Origin: Combretum micranthum | Taxonomy: Eukaryota; Streptophyta; Magnoliopsida; Myrtales; Combretaceae | Assembly (NCBI GenBank): GCA_024138025.1 | Contig: JAMXBD010000207.1 | Span: 1,302,001-1,366,000, forward strand | Direction of reading: 5' to 3' | DNA length: 64,000 nt | In this document: positions 33,036 to 46,569 of the stretch, one piece after another | Layout of the letters: each line of letters starts with the position of its first letter | How positions within the stretch are numbered: the stretch's first letter is position 1 | Position numbers and translations under genes: made by a program | The notes under the pieces: generated by a model | The model's database searches: none | Seen by the model: the letters and a program-made list of their open reading frames with translations, nothing else | Told to the model about the DNA's origin: nothing

Positions 33036-33959
33036 TAAACATGGGCATAGTTCTAGAATTGAACCTAACTAGAACTAAAATTACTGGTTCTGGTTCTTGA
33101 AATTGAGGAATTGGAATCAAAACCAAAACCATCTCCCATGGTTTCGATCTATAACTATGGAATTGGCAGTTCCTAATTCCAGTTTTGGAATCGTCGTTCT
33201 AAAACCGAACCAAATCAGAACCAAAATTGCTGATTCTAGTTCTTGAAATTGAGAACTAAAACCAGAACTGAAACCATCTCTCACGGTTCTCGTCTGCAAC
33301 TATAGAACCGGTGGTTCTTAGTTCCAATTTTGGAACTACAGAGGTTCTCGGTTCCTGTTTTAGAACTATGGAACCACATTTTTTTTAAAAAAAATAAATA
33401 AATAAATGAATTTTAGTTTTTAATAAAATAAATTTTAAAATCAAAATAATTATTAGGTTTAAAAGTGTTAAATTATTTAAACTTTTTTTAGTTTGTTTAG
33501 AATGTGAATTTATTTATATACAAACACGTCAAATATCAATTGTAATTAATAATATGATATTGCAAAATACTTTAAAGGACAAAAAAATTACAATACAAAA
33601 ACAATTTCACATTATTAATGAAACAAATTTTCCTTTAGAAGAAGTTTATATAAACTAATTACATATGATACTAAGTTATGTTTATTTATGTTGTTGATAA
33701 TAATACATTAAACGTTGTGAATTGATGATAAATTTTACTATTCATACAAAATAGTTTAAACATTAATAATAATATATTTAATATTATTTTAAATTTTTTC
33801 AATAATTTTTTTAATGGAACCGGCCAGAATAGCTGATTCTACTAGTTTTAGGCCAAAATACCGCCCAAGAACCAGCCAACCAGTATAGTTCTGGTTCTGA
33901 AATCATCAGTGATGGTTCCGGTCTGGTTCTCAGTTCAGATCGAACTGTACCCATGTCTA
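33036..33959. mobile_element. hAT-like non-autonomous element, family of 46570-47431
   Basis: The right end read on the minus strand is TAGACATGGGTACAGTTCG. The left end reads TAAACATGGGCATAGTTC, an imperfect inverted repeat. The flanking 8-mers ctatcgtg (33028-33035) and ctactgta (33960-33967) agree at 5 of 8, so the insertion looks old. The interior has repeated 'gaaccgg.ggttc' motifs near both ends and an AT-rich core. Part of the core ('ttatgttgttgataataataca') matches the core of the 46570 element in reverse orientation. No transposase is present. Confidence 0.7.
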
Positions 33960-34032
33960 CTACTGTAAACATTGAGAATTTTCATACAAATAGAAATGAA
34001 TAAAAATAAAAATATAGAAAATAGAATGTTAG

Positions 34033-37000
34033 TGTAAGACTCAACAACGACCTTAAATTAAAACCGCATGTAATAATGAACCAATATATATCTTTAAATC
34101 CTTAAACAAAGTTTTCTATATAATAACTTATATCAAAGACAAGATTTATTAGTAGGAATCAAAAACTCAAATTATGGAAGTAATTAAGATAAAACTTCAA
34201 GGGCATAAAAAAGTAAATAATCGATAAAGCTTATAGTTAGAAAACGATAATTTAAGGATGAACCGTTAGGGTTATAAATACACAATGGAAATAAAAATAG
34301 ATCCATAACTAACAATATAGACTCCAAATAATATTTGGATCACACTATTGTTCTAGTTTAAGTATTCTGAAGCTCTTATAGACTAAAACCAAAATTGGTC
34401 TATTAAACTTATAAAACCATAATCGCATAAGATAAAACCCTAAAAATAATTAATCGCTTAAACTTTAAACTCAAATATGAACTTAATGATAACTTAGAAA
34501 ATTTGTAGAAGTATAAATAATTTTTTTGAGATAAAACTCCAAATAAATGACATAATTATACCCATTTAACTTAATAAACTACTAAAACTAAGATAACTAA
34601 TTAACTAAATAATATTATATTAATATTTGCTCCAAATCGATGCAAATGGAAGTTAATATGCGGGCAAATCTTCTCAATTTTTGGCCAGCGAATTCGAAAA
34701 AGAGAAAGAGTAAAAAAGAACAACAAAATTCAAAGAAAATTATTGAGAAACCAATCATATTCAACCAATAAGCTAACTCATTTAATGCATTGGAGGCATG
34801 CAAATACAAGTAGAATTCGGAGGAGATTCTTGGCCAAAAATTTGTTAAGTTGCTGCCCCCACTTCCTTCTATATATAGCTTCTTAATGAACAAAAAACCA
34901 AAGCAATAAAATCTACAATTTGGCAGCCAACCTCTCCTTCTTCTTGCACCATAAAGCATGAACACAACCAACACTTTAGCAACAACTAAACCACCCCTAA
35001 ATTTGTCCTCCATTACACCACAAAACATACCCAAACATAACTTCATTAAACAAACTCCAAACTTAGGAAGATAACAAAGGGAGGTAAGTGTAGATTCGTT
35101 TTAAGTTAAGTTTATAGGTTAAACATTAGCTTAAACCATGTTTCTATCAATCTAAGTTCATTCAAGCTTTGGGAAAAGGTTTAACACCTCCATATCAGCT
35201 CCTACCAGGTAAAATCCAACCATAAAACCCTATTTATGTATTATACTATGTATAGAAGTTAGAAAATCATATAGTATGATGATTAAAAGATGTTATAGGA
35301 GTTGTTATGTCATGAAAAATGATTGAGAATCATGTAAAAATACTTAGAAGTAGTTTAGATATAAATGTAATATACATATATAATAAGAAAAATAAGTTAC
35401 GAATGAAAGAAAAACGAGGAAGAAGATGAAAAGTACCTACAACAGCCCTATGCCGGCAATGTACTTGGCTAACACAGGCTGTGTACGTAGATAGCCGGCA
35501 ACCTTCGGGTCGCGTACATTGGAACAAAAGCTATGTAAAATTTTTTCTAAGTAAAAACAACGAATGTGCGGCAACGTATCTCCTCTGCACTGGCGACGTA
35601 CATGGTAACACAGGTGACCTTTAAAGCCGGCTTATGCTCGAATGAATAACGTAAAAAATTTACACAAACGTCGACAATTCATGGTTCAACACCGGCGGCA
35701 TTGGATGTCCGCGTACGTGTAATCTTTCCCTTAGAAATCTGTTTCGCTCGTAAATAGATTATGTTTAATATATATATATATATATATATATAAGAGAATA
35801 AGAACAAAAGACAAAAATTATATATATATCTATACTATTAAAGAGAAACCACCCCCTTGGTGTCTTTAGTATAAATGTTTTTAATATAATGTTCTTAGCA
35901 TATGCACATAAAATATTTTTTCATATTCCTAAAATCATGAAAATTAAATAGGGTTAGAATATAATTAAATAAGGTTGAATAAACATAGTCTTTTTCTTTT
36001 TTAGCAGGCGTGAAATATTTTTTGTATTCTTGAAGTCATGAAATTAAATAGAATTTGAATAGAATTAAATAGAGGTTAAATAGACATAGTCTTTTCCAAG
36101 TAAAATATTTTTTGCATCCCCAAAATCATGAAATTAAATAAGATTTGAATAGAATTAAATAGGGATTTAATAGACATAGTTTTTTTTTCCTTTTTTAGCA
36201 TATAGGAGTAAAAAACCTGAAAACATGAAATTAAATTGGGTTTTAATAGAATTAAATAATGGTTGAATAAATATAGTCTTTTCTTTTTTTAGTCTAAGCA
36301 TGTATCTTTATATACGGATCTAAATCTCTAATATCATATTTATGCCTGACAGTTATCCAATATGGAGAAGTTCCATGTGGAAAATATAATTTTAATTATG
36401 ATTTATAATTGATTTCATGTTTTCTAGGACTAATTAAGGTTGTCCTCTTTCAACCTGTCAAAACAATATATCTATTTAATTTATATATGTTAGGTTATTT
36501 TATTTGCACACGTATCGCAGATACATCGTCTGCTTGTAATAATTTAAGAGTACTAAGATTAATAATTCTTAAGTATTAAACTTAGCTATTGTTATAAGTA
36601 GAAAACATTTTTATCATACTAAACAAATAGATTAAATCATAATAATTGCACGATAACTATCTTATATAAGTAAATATACAAGAATGGAAAATGTAAATAA
36701 GCAATAAATAAGAATAATGTGATTTCCATAAATGATAGATAATAATATAAGATGGGATCAAGAGAAACATGATGAAATAAATGATAGAAACTAAATATTA
36801 GTTACCAAAATGGGTCAAACTAAGGAATGATAAAAAAGTAATAATAATAGTAATGATAAAATACTGATTTACTAAATATAAACTTTATAACTACCCGAAA
36901 AAAATATGACTATCAAATAAGATCTAGACAAGCAACATGAAAATAAATATTAACTAATAAATATCTAACATCATAGAAACATTACCTTAAAGAACCAATA

Positions 37001-38304
37001 CAAGTAATAGAAATATTAATATATGACACTTAGGCACTCATAGGAGTTTAGATATGTAATCTATGTTATATTGATGAATATTTTTATTTATCTCAATAGG
37101 TGATTTTGATACTGTTGAAGATTTCTCAGTTGACTATTACGATTAAGCAAAATGAGAAAGTGACTAACTTAGATCTATTACATTGTTTGTGTTTGTAACT
37201 AGTGGCATACGTAATGCAAAGATAATAACATGGTTATTGTGAAAATGTATTATGTGTTATGAGCTGTTTGTTTGCTTGACAAACAAAGATAATAAAAGTG
37301 ATAATATAATTGTCTAATGATTCGAGGAAAGCATGTTATATGTTGCATGTCCAATGTATGATCACCATAAGCCTAACTATAAATTATTGACTTTATAATC
37401 AAAACAGTCATACATTACACAAGCTGCATTATTGCATATTCTAAAAGGGTAATAGCCTGCTACGTATTAGTATTTCAGTTCTCTGTCAATGCTTGGTTTT
37501 CTAAAAAGTTAGTTCTTCCAAGGTTTTTTGTATTTTGTTGGTTCTACAGGAACTAAGTGGTAATGAAGGATGCCCCCTATAGTATCATTTTGAAATTACT
37601 AATACTTATGGAGTTCTAAGGTATGATGCAAGAAATGATTAGTTAAAATATCCTAAAACTGAAGTGATAATTTTAAAACGAGAAATCGTTGATTTTCCCG
37701 TATACTTAGTCTCTCCTGAGCAGTGGATCATTAAGTAATTGTTCTTCAATCCTAAAAAGAGGGCGTAAATCTTTTTCCTATTTGGATTGTAGATCATCCA
37801 AGCTTGTATCTGTACATATGTTTGATTGTTGCATTACATATGATTTGTTAATAAACTTACATGATGTGTAATATGTTTGGTTATTTATTGAGCCCGTAGT
37901 TTTACTCACACTCCTAAAGACCTTTCATGTTGATACTCCGACCCTGGCTTGTTTCTCTTGAAAGCATGATTCCGGTAAGAATTTAGAAGTTGGAAGATTA
38001 TAGAAAGTCGGGATAAGTTATTTACTTTTAATTTCTAGTTATAAGTTAGTTAGTATTTGAATTATTAGCTTATGTATTTGGAGACTTATAGAATAGAATT
38101 ATGGTCTGTAATATTATTATGATATTCAGACATGTGATGGTGGATGTTTTACTAATTTGTAGCTTATATATATTTATCATTTTTATCGACACAACTAAAA
38201 TATCCTATTTATTTGAAAATATATCATTCTCTAGTGGTAAATTGGTAACAGTATATATGTGTGGCATGTATACTATTACCAGGGAACCTTCAGAGCGTGA
38301 TAAC
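34033..38304 (+). repeat. Possible diverged long LTR, interrupted by a Helitron-like element
   Basis: This stretch parallels the 3.7 kb LTRs at 17-24 kb in layout. It starts TGTAAGACTC, has a TATATATAG box near 34870 with a CT-rich leader, and keeps 'gagggcgtaaatc' near 37760, 'ttgattgttgcattacat' near 37823 and an 'actcac' phrase near 37915, all in the same order as in those LTRs. It ends near 'gcgtgata'. No target duplication is visible, so the borders are provisional. The 143-codon minus-strand frame at 35046-34615 is not conserved in the better LTR copies and is probably spurious. Confidence 0.35.
35829..36536 (+). mobile_element. Helitron-like non-autonomous element (708 bp)
   Basis: It begins TCTATACTATTAAAGAG after an A, the usual 5' end of plant Helitrons. 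Near the 3' end is a small hairpin, GTATC-GCA-GATAC (36512-36524), followed about 12 nt later by CTTG and a T. The canonical end is CTRR, so the terminus is one base off. Inside, a roughly 100-110 bp unit containing 'atgaaattaaata' and 'aatagacatagtctttt' is repeated four times (about 35925-36295). No Rep/helicase is encoded. Confidence 0.5.
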
Positions 38305-40205
38305 TAACATGGCATGTTTGAGTGAAACTATGTCTCTATTTGTAACATTAAAAAGAATCTTGATCTTTTTTTTTCTAATCGCTCAAAATGTTGATTAGCT
38401 ACTTGCACTACTTTGTATAATATTGATCCTCTTTTTTTAACCACTTGAAACGCTAATCATTTGTTTGAATTGAATCACGACATTGATCACATCTAATGTA
38501 ATTTTTCTTTTTCTTTTTAAAATAAACCAAACACAAAAACTAAAGCTAAAACATTTTATACTTTTTTATTCATATATTACTAAACATAAAATAAAATTTA
38601 TTCTTCATTCCTTTTCAACCTTTCCCTTTTTTTCCCCTCATTTCCATTCATTTTTCTTTTGTAAAATCATCAAATTCAATGTCATTTTTTTTTTTTAAAG
38701 ACGGGGTAGGCATTTGGCTAAAGATGTCTTTATTTCATTCTAGTACCGATCCAATCCACCATATTTTCTTGGTTGTGTAGAAAGGGCTCATAATACTTTT
38801 TGTTTTATCCTAAACAAATTAACATTTCCCATTAATAGAGCTTACAAAGTTGTGCAATAAGTACGTCAAATTGAGTTAGGGAACCTCTACAATCCCTTGG
38901 TCCAGACTATTAAAATGAATATTAAATATTTTAAAAGAGCAATCATGGTTGGATATAAATTTGAACTATTAAATAATTGGCAAGACTAATCTCACCAAAA
39001 AAATATGCTGGGATCACATAATTTTTCTGAATGAAAAATCAGTAAGTCTAAAAGCAGGCACTAGTAATGAGAGACATATTCACATTACACCTTTTTAGAC
39101 CTATGCTCCAACAAATTGCTTCTTTATTTGACAATCGTGATATCAAACACTTAATAAGTTTTTAACTTGACTAATAATAGAGATTGGCTTCAAGCATACA
39201 ACAAAATTAAATCTAATCGAGTTATGAAAATATTTGAAGCATCCATTTCAACATTTATACTATTCCATCCCTTTCCATGTGTCTATTTAGCTATTAATTA
39301 ATCGTCATCACTTTCACCATCTATGGATCCATCCCATAATCAAATGTAGCCTATTTATCTAGCAAATCTCTTCTTAAATCTCTAGCTGCAAAAGCCATGG
39401 TAGCTATACTAATGACAAAATTGAAAGATGCATCAATATTAAGTAAACACACATATAGCTAGTTATGGTACAACCAGTGAGATCAAGTATCATCCCAATA
39501 GGAGGAATGAAATAATTACTAGAAATACCTTTCTTGTCAACTATCTCACCTAGATAACTAAGATTATAATATTACTATTCTTTTAATACAATCAAAATTA
39601 ATATCGATTCCCCATTGATAGCTATGCATTGTGAATCATAGCTGAAGTTACCTATATGAATAATGAGTCAAATTCAATTTATTTCTTCTCATTATTTGCA
39701 CTAAAGAAATTCCTAGTATGGATTGTGGTATCATTTGGATCCATAATCATCAGTTTGTTATCAATTACTTGGAATTTTCTTAATTATTAACTCAAATTGC
39801 ATTACTTTAATCAATTAACACACTTTCTAATTAATTATTTCTTCTATCTATGAATTCCTCTATTATGTTTCACTATTATCAACAAAATTATGTTGTTCAA
39901 TAATCAAACTGCATGTAAATTCATATAATTATGCAGATCTAATTACAAAGGAAAATAATTGGAGCTATCGAGAATTTCTAATGATAAATCGAAAGTAGAT
40001 TTTTCATAGTAAACACATTGTGTGCTTTTCGTTATTATATTATTTGAGATATTTTGTGTAATTTTAGGGTATTTTTATTGGCCTTTAAATATTATTTTGG
40101 AGTTTTTTCATAAAAGAATGAGTTTCCTATATAGAAAAGTAAATTTTCATTGTAGAAGAAAGAGATATAGAGAGTGGTAGTAAGAAGAAGAAGACATCCA
40201 TTTCC
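38305..40205. other. No recognisable gene
   Basis: AT-rich intergenic sequence. 38345-38500 contains 'ttgatc' and 'cgcttgaaacgc' phrases resembling an arm of the fold-back element at 58248-58585. The short open frames have strongly biased, hydrophobic, T-rich composition and no family resemblance. Confidence 0.5.
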
Positions 40206-40695
40206 AGTTAAGATTGTAAACAAGTCAAGCCTACTCACGTATGACTTGCGAGCTACTCGAGTTTGACTCACTGATAGTTCGAATTCGACCTGATTGTAAT
40301 CGAGTCAAGCTTGAGTTCGAGTTACTTGAGCAGATATCAAGTTCAAGTTTTAAAACACTCAATTTAAACAGTTCATGAGTCTAATCAAGAGTTTTAGTTA
40401 TTTTTTATAAAAAAATTATAAAACATGTGTTTTTCCCTTTTTTAAAACCTATTTTCATTCCTTTTTTTTCCTTTATATCTAATAATTCACATTTATTATA
40501 TATTTTAAGACCAATTTAACTAAAAATCCTATTCTATTCCCATATTCCAACTTATTTTTTAATCTAATTAATTTTTATAAAAATAATCGAGCTTAACCAA
40601 CTCGAGCTCCAACTTGTTAACTATCAATTCAAATCAAGTTCGAGCTTAAAAATTAATGGTTAATTGTGTTCAAGTTTCGTGTTTTTTCATATGAT
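40206..40695. repeat. 'ctcgagctt'-rich repeat block next to a hAT-like element
   Basis: It contains many 'caagttcaagc', 'actcgagttt' and 'cgagctccaac' phrases on both sides of an AT-rich core. Composition is close to that of the adjacent element at 40786-41860, so it may be an older insertion of a related family. No clear inverted termini were found. Confidence 0.4.
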
Positions 40696-41860
40696 TCAAG
40701 TTCAAGCTTGGCACTATATCATCTTGCTTCTACTCATTTATAGCTTTATTTTTTATCATAACAACTACTGGATTCATTTAAGATTTAGTGCTGCAAAAGA
40801 GCCAAGCTGCTCGTGAGCTACTTGAACTCGACTCGCTTCAAGCTTCACTTGTCTTAAGCTCGATTAATAATGGAGCCAAGCTCAAGCCTAAGATAAAACT
40901 CGTTATCTCAATGAGCTAAGCTCAAGCATTAACTCAGGCCGTAAGCCGATTCGTGAACAGGTTTGTAGACAAGCTCGTGAGCAGGCTTGTTAATAAGCTC
41001 GTTAACAAATTTATAAGTTCTATATTCATGATATACTAATATATAATTAAAGCAACAAGACTAATTTCTAGTTAATATTTTGAATGTATATTTAACAACT
41101 CTTACATATTATTTTTAAATTTGAAAAAAAATTGAAAATGGGTTATTTAAACAAGTCAAGCTCGAGCTTTAATTTCAAGCTCGATAAAAGTTTGTTGGCT
41201 CTATAAAAAACTCAATCCGGCTGAGCTTGATTCGTAAATAAGCCAAACTGCTCGAGCTTGAGTCAAGTTCAAGCTTGGCACTATATCATCTTGATTCTAC
41301 TCATTTATAGCTTTATTTTTTTTATCATAATAGCTACTGGATTCATTTAAGATTTAGTGCTGCAAAAGAGCTAAGTTGATCGTGAGCTACTTGAACTTGA
41401 CTCGTTTCGAAGCTTCACTTGTCTTAAGCTTGATTAATAATAGCCAAGCTCAAGCTTAAGATAAAACTAGTTATCTAAATGAGCTAAGCTTAAGCTTTAA
41501 CTCAGGCCCTAAGCCGACTCGTGAACAAGTTTGTGAATAAGCTCGTGAGCAGGCTTGTTAATAAGCTGTTAACAAATTTACAAGTTCTATATTTATAATA
41601 TATTAATATATAATTAAAGTAACAAGAATAATTTCTAGTTAATATTTATGAATGTATATTTAGCAACTCTTGCATATTATTTTTAAATTCGAAAAAAATG
41701 AAAAATGGGCTATTTAAACAAGTCGAGCTCGAGCTTTAATTTCAAGCTCGATAAAAGCTTGTTGGCTCAATAAAAAGCTCAATCCGGCTCGAGCTTGATT
41801 CGTAAACAAGCCAAACCTGAGCCTTCAAAAGCTTAGTTTGGCTCGTTTACGGCCTTATAA
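40696..41860. mobile_element. hAT-like element carried in a 567-bp tandem duplication
   Basis: The element starts TAGTGCTGCAAAAGAGCC at 40786. At its right end the minus strand reads ttataaggccgtaaacgagcc, an imperfect inverted match. The 8-mer ttaagatt flanks it exactly at 40778-40785 and 41861-41868. Between these, 40696-41262 and 41263-41829 are near-identical copies of one 567-bp unit made of about 90 bp of left flank plus most of the element. The second left terminus lies at 41353, preceded by the same ttaagatt. The first copy therefore lacks the right terminus. Duplication followed insertion, probably through recombination between 'gagtcaagttcaagc'-like phrases. Confidence 0.75.
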
Positions 41861-41868
41861 TTAAGATT

Positions 41869-44800
41869 AATATATTAAGTTTATTCTTTTTTGTATTTTC
41901 TTTCTTCTTTATTATTATTTTTTGCTATGAATATGATGATTGGCATTATGTTATAAATGCTTCTGAGTAAGTAATTGATTAATACATAGATGCGATAACC
42001 TTGAAGGAAACATGTGATTAAGAGTGCTATGATTCAATTAAAATAATAGTAACTAATTATGTGTGTTTGTTGACTTGTTTTTTTTTATTGTGTGTGTAAG
42101 CAAACAAGGTTAGATATTATACATAGTAGATAGTATTTTATATATTCAATAACGTGCAATTGATCCTTCTTACAAATATTCTTTTGGGTCTACAATTAAT
42201 TTATTCTTCTAGATCTTCAATAATATCTAAAATAAATCAATTATCTTCAAATTTTAAATCTTCTCTTAAAAATCCCTTAAATAAAATAATACACGAATAA
42301 ATAACAACAACAACAACAACAACCAATATTCATATAAAAAGATATAAAAATAATACAAAATATTCCTTATAATATATACATGAAAATGAGTCATCAAATT
42401 TCATGCATAAACTTTTGCTTGTCCTTAAGCAAAATAAAATAAATTTTTCGAAATGTCTTTATAGATAAAGATCAATTATGAATAACCTACCAATGCATAG
42501 CATACCTAAGAAAAATTCTAACAGTTCATCCAATTAAATACTTGAAGTTTAAAATAGATCACTTTTGTACATAAACTTTAAAATCGATAGATTTAATACA
42601 TAAAAAAAAAAAAATGTTTTTTGCACTCTAACAGTTTATCCATCACATTCTTTCAAGTATTGAATTGATTAATTTCAAAGTTTTCACGTATCAAATTAAT
42701 CAATTTTAAACTTAGGTACTAAATTGATTATTTTCAAAGTTTAGGCAACAAATTACATATTGTACCAAAGTTTAGGTACCATTTGACATTATCCCTTTTC
42801 TTCTCTTTTTCATTAAACATAACAACTAGTAGTGAACACATATTACATCTACCAAATCCTTGATCTCTTCCTTGAATATAATTCCATTAGGAATCATTTC
42901 TTTACGTTAATTAATTAAAGTAGTTTCATCGATCAATAAGTCTTAGACCAAACAATCTTAGGCTACAAGGTTTTAAAATCCAACTTCAAACATCTACTAC
43001 TTCAATCGGTCATTTTAATTAATTAATTATATAGTTCAATTTTTTCAGACTTTTCTCTTGACTCTTTTAACAAGTTTTTAGTTGATAATCTCAAGATCAT
43101 CACCCAAATTAACAGATGTTTTTTCCTAAAAAAGGCACCCCTAGGCCTTATTTACTCAAGTTAACGAGGCTCACTTCTCAACTATCTTTTAAAATTTTCC
43201 AGCCTTAGTGTCTATTTTTAGTATCCAAATGTATTAGTGAAAATTAATAACATACTTGAGGTTAAGGTTCAGAGATACTCATAACTAGAATTTTTTGTTC
43301 AAACCATTTGAGTAGATAAACACTTTTATTCAATTTAAATTCAATTAATTACATATGACTCCCGACTTCTAAATAATTGATAAGGAAGATCACTAAGAAA
43401 CAAGTTATATTTGTTTACTTACTAAAAATTATCATGCTCCAAAATTTCTTTAAGGACTAAATAGACATCTTAGTAAGCTACAAAGTATACTAGTCATTCC
43501 TAGAAGTTTAAGCTTAAATAATATAGAACTCTGGTAGATATAGATATCATTGATCGATTCTAACAGAGTGTAAAGAAGTCATAAAATAGCAATTAAAATA
43601 TGTGCAAAGGCTCAAAAATTTTCGACCAATCTATACCTTTGGACAATTATATCACCAAATAATAAGATGCAAATCAATATAAAATTGGTGTGCTTATACC
43701 TAGTAGAAATCATAATTATTTATTATATTTCAAATCATTACAGGATTTTTTTTTTAGTCATTCTTATTTTCATTAATTCTATCTCGTTTATTTTGCAATA
43801 TTTCTATATTCCATATTCCATATCATCCTTTATATGCGAGTTATTTACTGTATAGGCAATTAATTCATAAGCATAATTTACTTACCCTTTTCCACACTTA
43901 AGTTGTACATCATACTCATATGTGCACATTCAGCACAATATAAAACATCTTCCCCAATTTAAATGCTTGAAGATATTCACTTTTCATCATGTGTAATGCA
44001 TTATGGTACTCACCTTCTCAATAGCCTATTTGGGTTTTTAGAAAATAAATCTCGAAGAATAAAAGAGATTATTAAATAAAAAACTAATGAATAAATCCAA
44101 AACTAACAAAACCTATAATAGTTAAATCATTTATAGGTAATTACACCACAGCAGCAAATCAAATGAATGGTCCATCAAATAAATCATTACAATCAAGCCA
44201 TTGAAATTTAAAATGAATCTTGCAAAATAAAAGAAAAATTAGTCATCATCTTCATCCTCAGCACCGGCACTTGCCTCTTGAACATGTCCCTCTTCATCTA
44301 GCTAGAAACGGTCAATCTCATCTAAATCATCATTCTATGGATCTGCAATTGGAAAAGGCTGTGATGGAGTTGTCTCGAATCCTTGAGGAAACTCTCTGAA
44401 GCAGCAGGTAGATTGCATCCTTCCTTTAAGATACCCTCTAAGTCTCACCTTGATATGTAAAATTTCTTAATAGTTCTTTCATACCAACTATTCTATACAA
44501 AAGACACCATATATTGCTCAAAAAAAAAAAAAGGAAAACAAAAAAGCCTATGTATTGAATAATTTTTAGGTTTCGTGGGCACAATCATCATACTAACTTG
44601 TTAAAATGAATAGAATAATAAAATTTGAGTTAAAAAATATATATATATATATATTTAAAAAAAATCTTAAATTCCGTATGTAAACAAGCAGATTACTAGA
44701 GATAAGAATGACTTTTAAATATTTTATTTTATTATAACCCAGCTCCAAAAGATTAAACCAAGTAACTCTTAATAAATTATAAAAATTTAATAGCCAAGTA

Positions 44801-45399
44801 AAAATTGCAATTACTTTTAATCCACTTATATTTTAAAGATCTCATAATTTAAAATTGATAAATATACTAACTATATATAAATACAATTGTAACTTAGTGG
44901 AATGGACGCTAGTCTTTTAGCCGAGTTCAATTCTTCTCCCTTCTAAAAATGTAATATTTTATTGGGAGAAAAAAAACAAAAAAGAAAACTATGGTATCGA
45001 AATTGATGATTATCTTCTTCCTGTATAGATAAATCAATATTGCCCTTGATTTTTAAATAAATTGTGAAAGCCATATTCAATGCTATTATAATTGGACTGA
45101 ATGGCACTCTAAAGTAAATAATCGAAATAGAAAGCTTCTACGATTCGTCGATGAAACTATCCAGTCAACCATCAACTGTTAAAATAAATTTAATAATTAA
45201 AATATTAACTATTTTATTAATTCGATCACAATTGTATATAATGTGAGCCGTTGAATAATAATAAGACCATAAAATTTTTCATCAAACATTATCAATAATA
45301 TATAGGCTAGAATGGAGACTTCTATGAGTTAATATTTTTTTTCCCTTCTTAAAAACTTGGCCCGTTTCAAAGTGGGCAAAAAATGAAAAATGAAACCGA
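41869..45399. other. Long gene-free stretch, possible decayed retrotransposon
   Basis: No intact gene. A (CAA)n microsatellite lies at about 42303-42322. 42520-42790 has repeated and inverted 'caaagtttaggtac' and 'taacagtttatccat' phrases, suggesting a small fold-back element. 'acttttgcttgtccttaagc' (about 42411) resembles a phrase common in plant gypsy internal regions. 44240-44330 on the minus strand reads as a short acidic peptide (LDEEGHVQEASAGAEDEDDD) with stops on both sides. A decayed gypsy internal region is one reading, weakly supported. Confidence 0.4.
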
Positions 45400-45930
45400 A
45401 ATTGTATCGTATGAAAGAATCATAGGCTTGGCACCGAGAACAACTAAGACTTGTTGCTATTAAGGAAGAGAGAAAACCCGAGAAACTACTAAATGAATAT
45501 TATGTAAATAAATTTCAAAATATAAATTGGGCCTCCATGAATGCATAAGATTAAATAAGATAGGTTTATCAACGTGATATTTTTCCGTCTCTCTCCTCAA
45601 AGCATCATATAATTATAGAAATCGTATGTTTTTATATGTTAATTATGATAAAACCGGTTCTACTATTATTGAACCATTTATAGTTATTCTAATCGTGATT
45701 AAAGTTTTTAATATTATTTTATACTAATTTTTATAATTAAATTATTGATAATATTATAAATAGGGCTGATTCTATGATAGAGCAGTAGCTAAGTAGGATT
45801 AATTAGTGAATTTAAAATTGTTAGTGAAATAGAAACAGCTGTTCAGAAAAAATCGTAATGCAAATAAGGCAAGACAAATCAACTTCCAAACCATTCTTTA
45901 TGGCATAATTAATTACTAGCATCATAAAAG
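45400..45930. repeat. Segmental duplication, copy 1 (partner 47780-48110)
   Basis: 45829-45925 (aatagaaacagctgttcag, then 'atgcaaataaggcaagacaaa' and 'accattcttta') closely matches 48012-48110. The upstream flanks share 'gagaaactac.aaatga' and 'ctctc.cctcaaagcatca'. Copy 1 is longer because of indels. The hAT-like element at 46570 lies between the two copies. Confidence 0.7.
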
Positions 45931-46561
45931 TCGGACCCACCCATTCCAAGATGGAACCGCTGGCTTGCTAGACCAAATTTAAGGATCTGGGCAGAGATCC
46001 GCGCATGATGAGCTGATGCGGATATTAGACTTGTCGAAAAATGGGTTTGGATCATGGACCTACCGTGGCACAAGTCCGAGTCGTGGACCCATCACCCAAG
46101 CAATCCAATCTCTTCTTTTTCCCCTTTTTAGTCCTTCTCTTCGTTCTCGTAAAAAACCTTTTCTTCAAAAAATAAAAAATAAAATTATAGTATTGTAATA
46201 CTAGGTAAATTGAAAATAAAATGCAAAAATCTCATATTTTTAACATGTAAAAAAATAATACAAGTACACATCACTTTATTTCTTTTAGTAAAATTGATGG
46301 TAAATAATAACCTTAAGTCTAATTGGCACACTTGAAGCCTTGCATGGGCCTAAAGACCCAAAAAGAGTTTGAAAGCCTATAATTTCGACTAGCCCATAAG
46401 GAATCCATCCCGCCATGGGGCTCAAGCCCAAACTTTTGATGAGTTTATCCAAGCACTGACTCCTACATGGATCTCTTCTCACCCTCGATACACTATGAAT
46501 TCTCTAGCGAAGCTATCTTTCCAACCCATTACACAGTTCCTGTCCCTACACAGAATTGATA
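45931..46561. other. No recognisable gene
   Basis: Slightly less AT-rich than its surroundings. The two short open frames (46016-46198 plus, 46482-46285 minus) show no conserved motif. It ends at the 8-bp target site of the next element. Confidence 0.45.
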
Positions 46562-46569
46562 GAGGAGAT

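Noticed and set aside
34615..35046. 143-codon minus-strand open frame
   Set aside because: No recognisable motif, biased composition, and it lies in a possible LTR leader beside a TATA box. Probably chance.
42520..42790. Inverted 'aagtttaggtac' phrases as a complete MITE
   Set aside because: The phrases repeat in both orientations, but no consistent termini or target duplication could be set, so it is only mentioned within the gene-free stretch.
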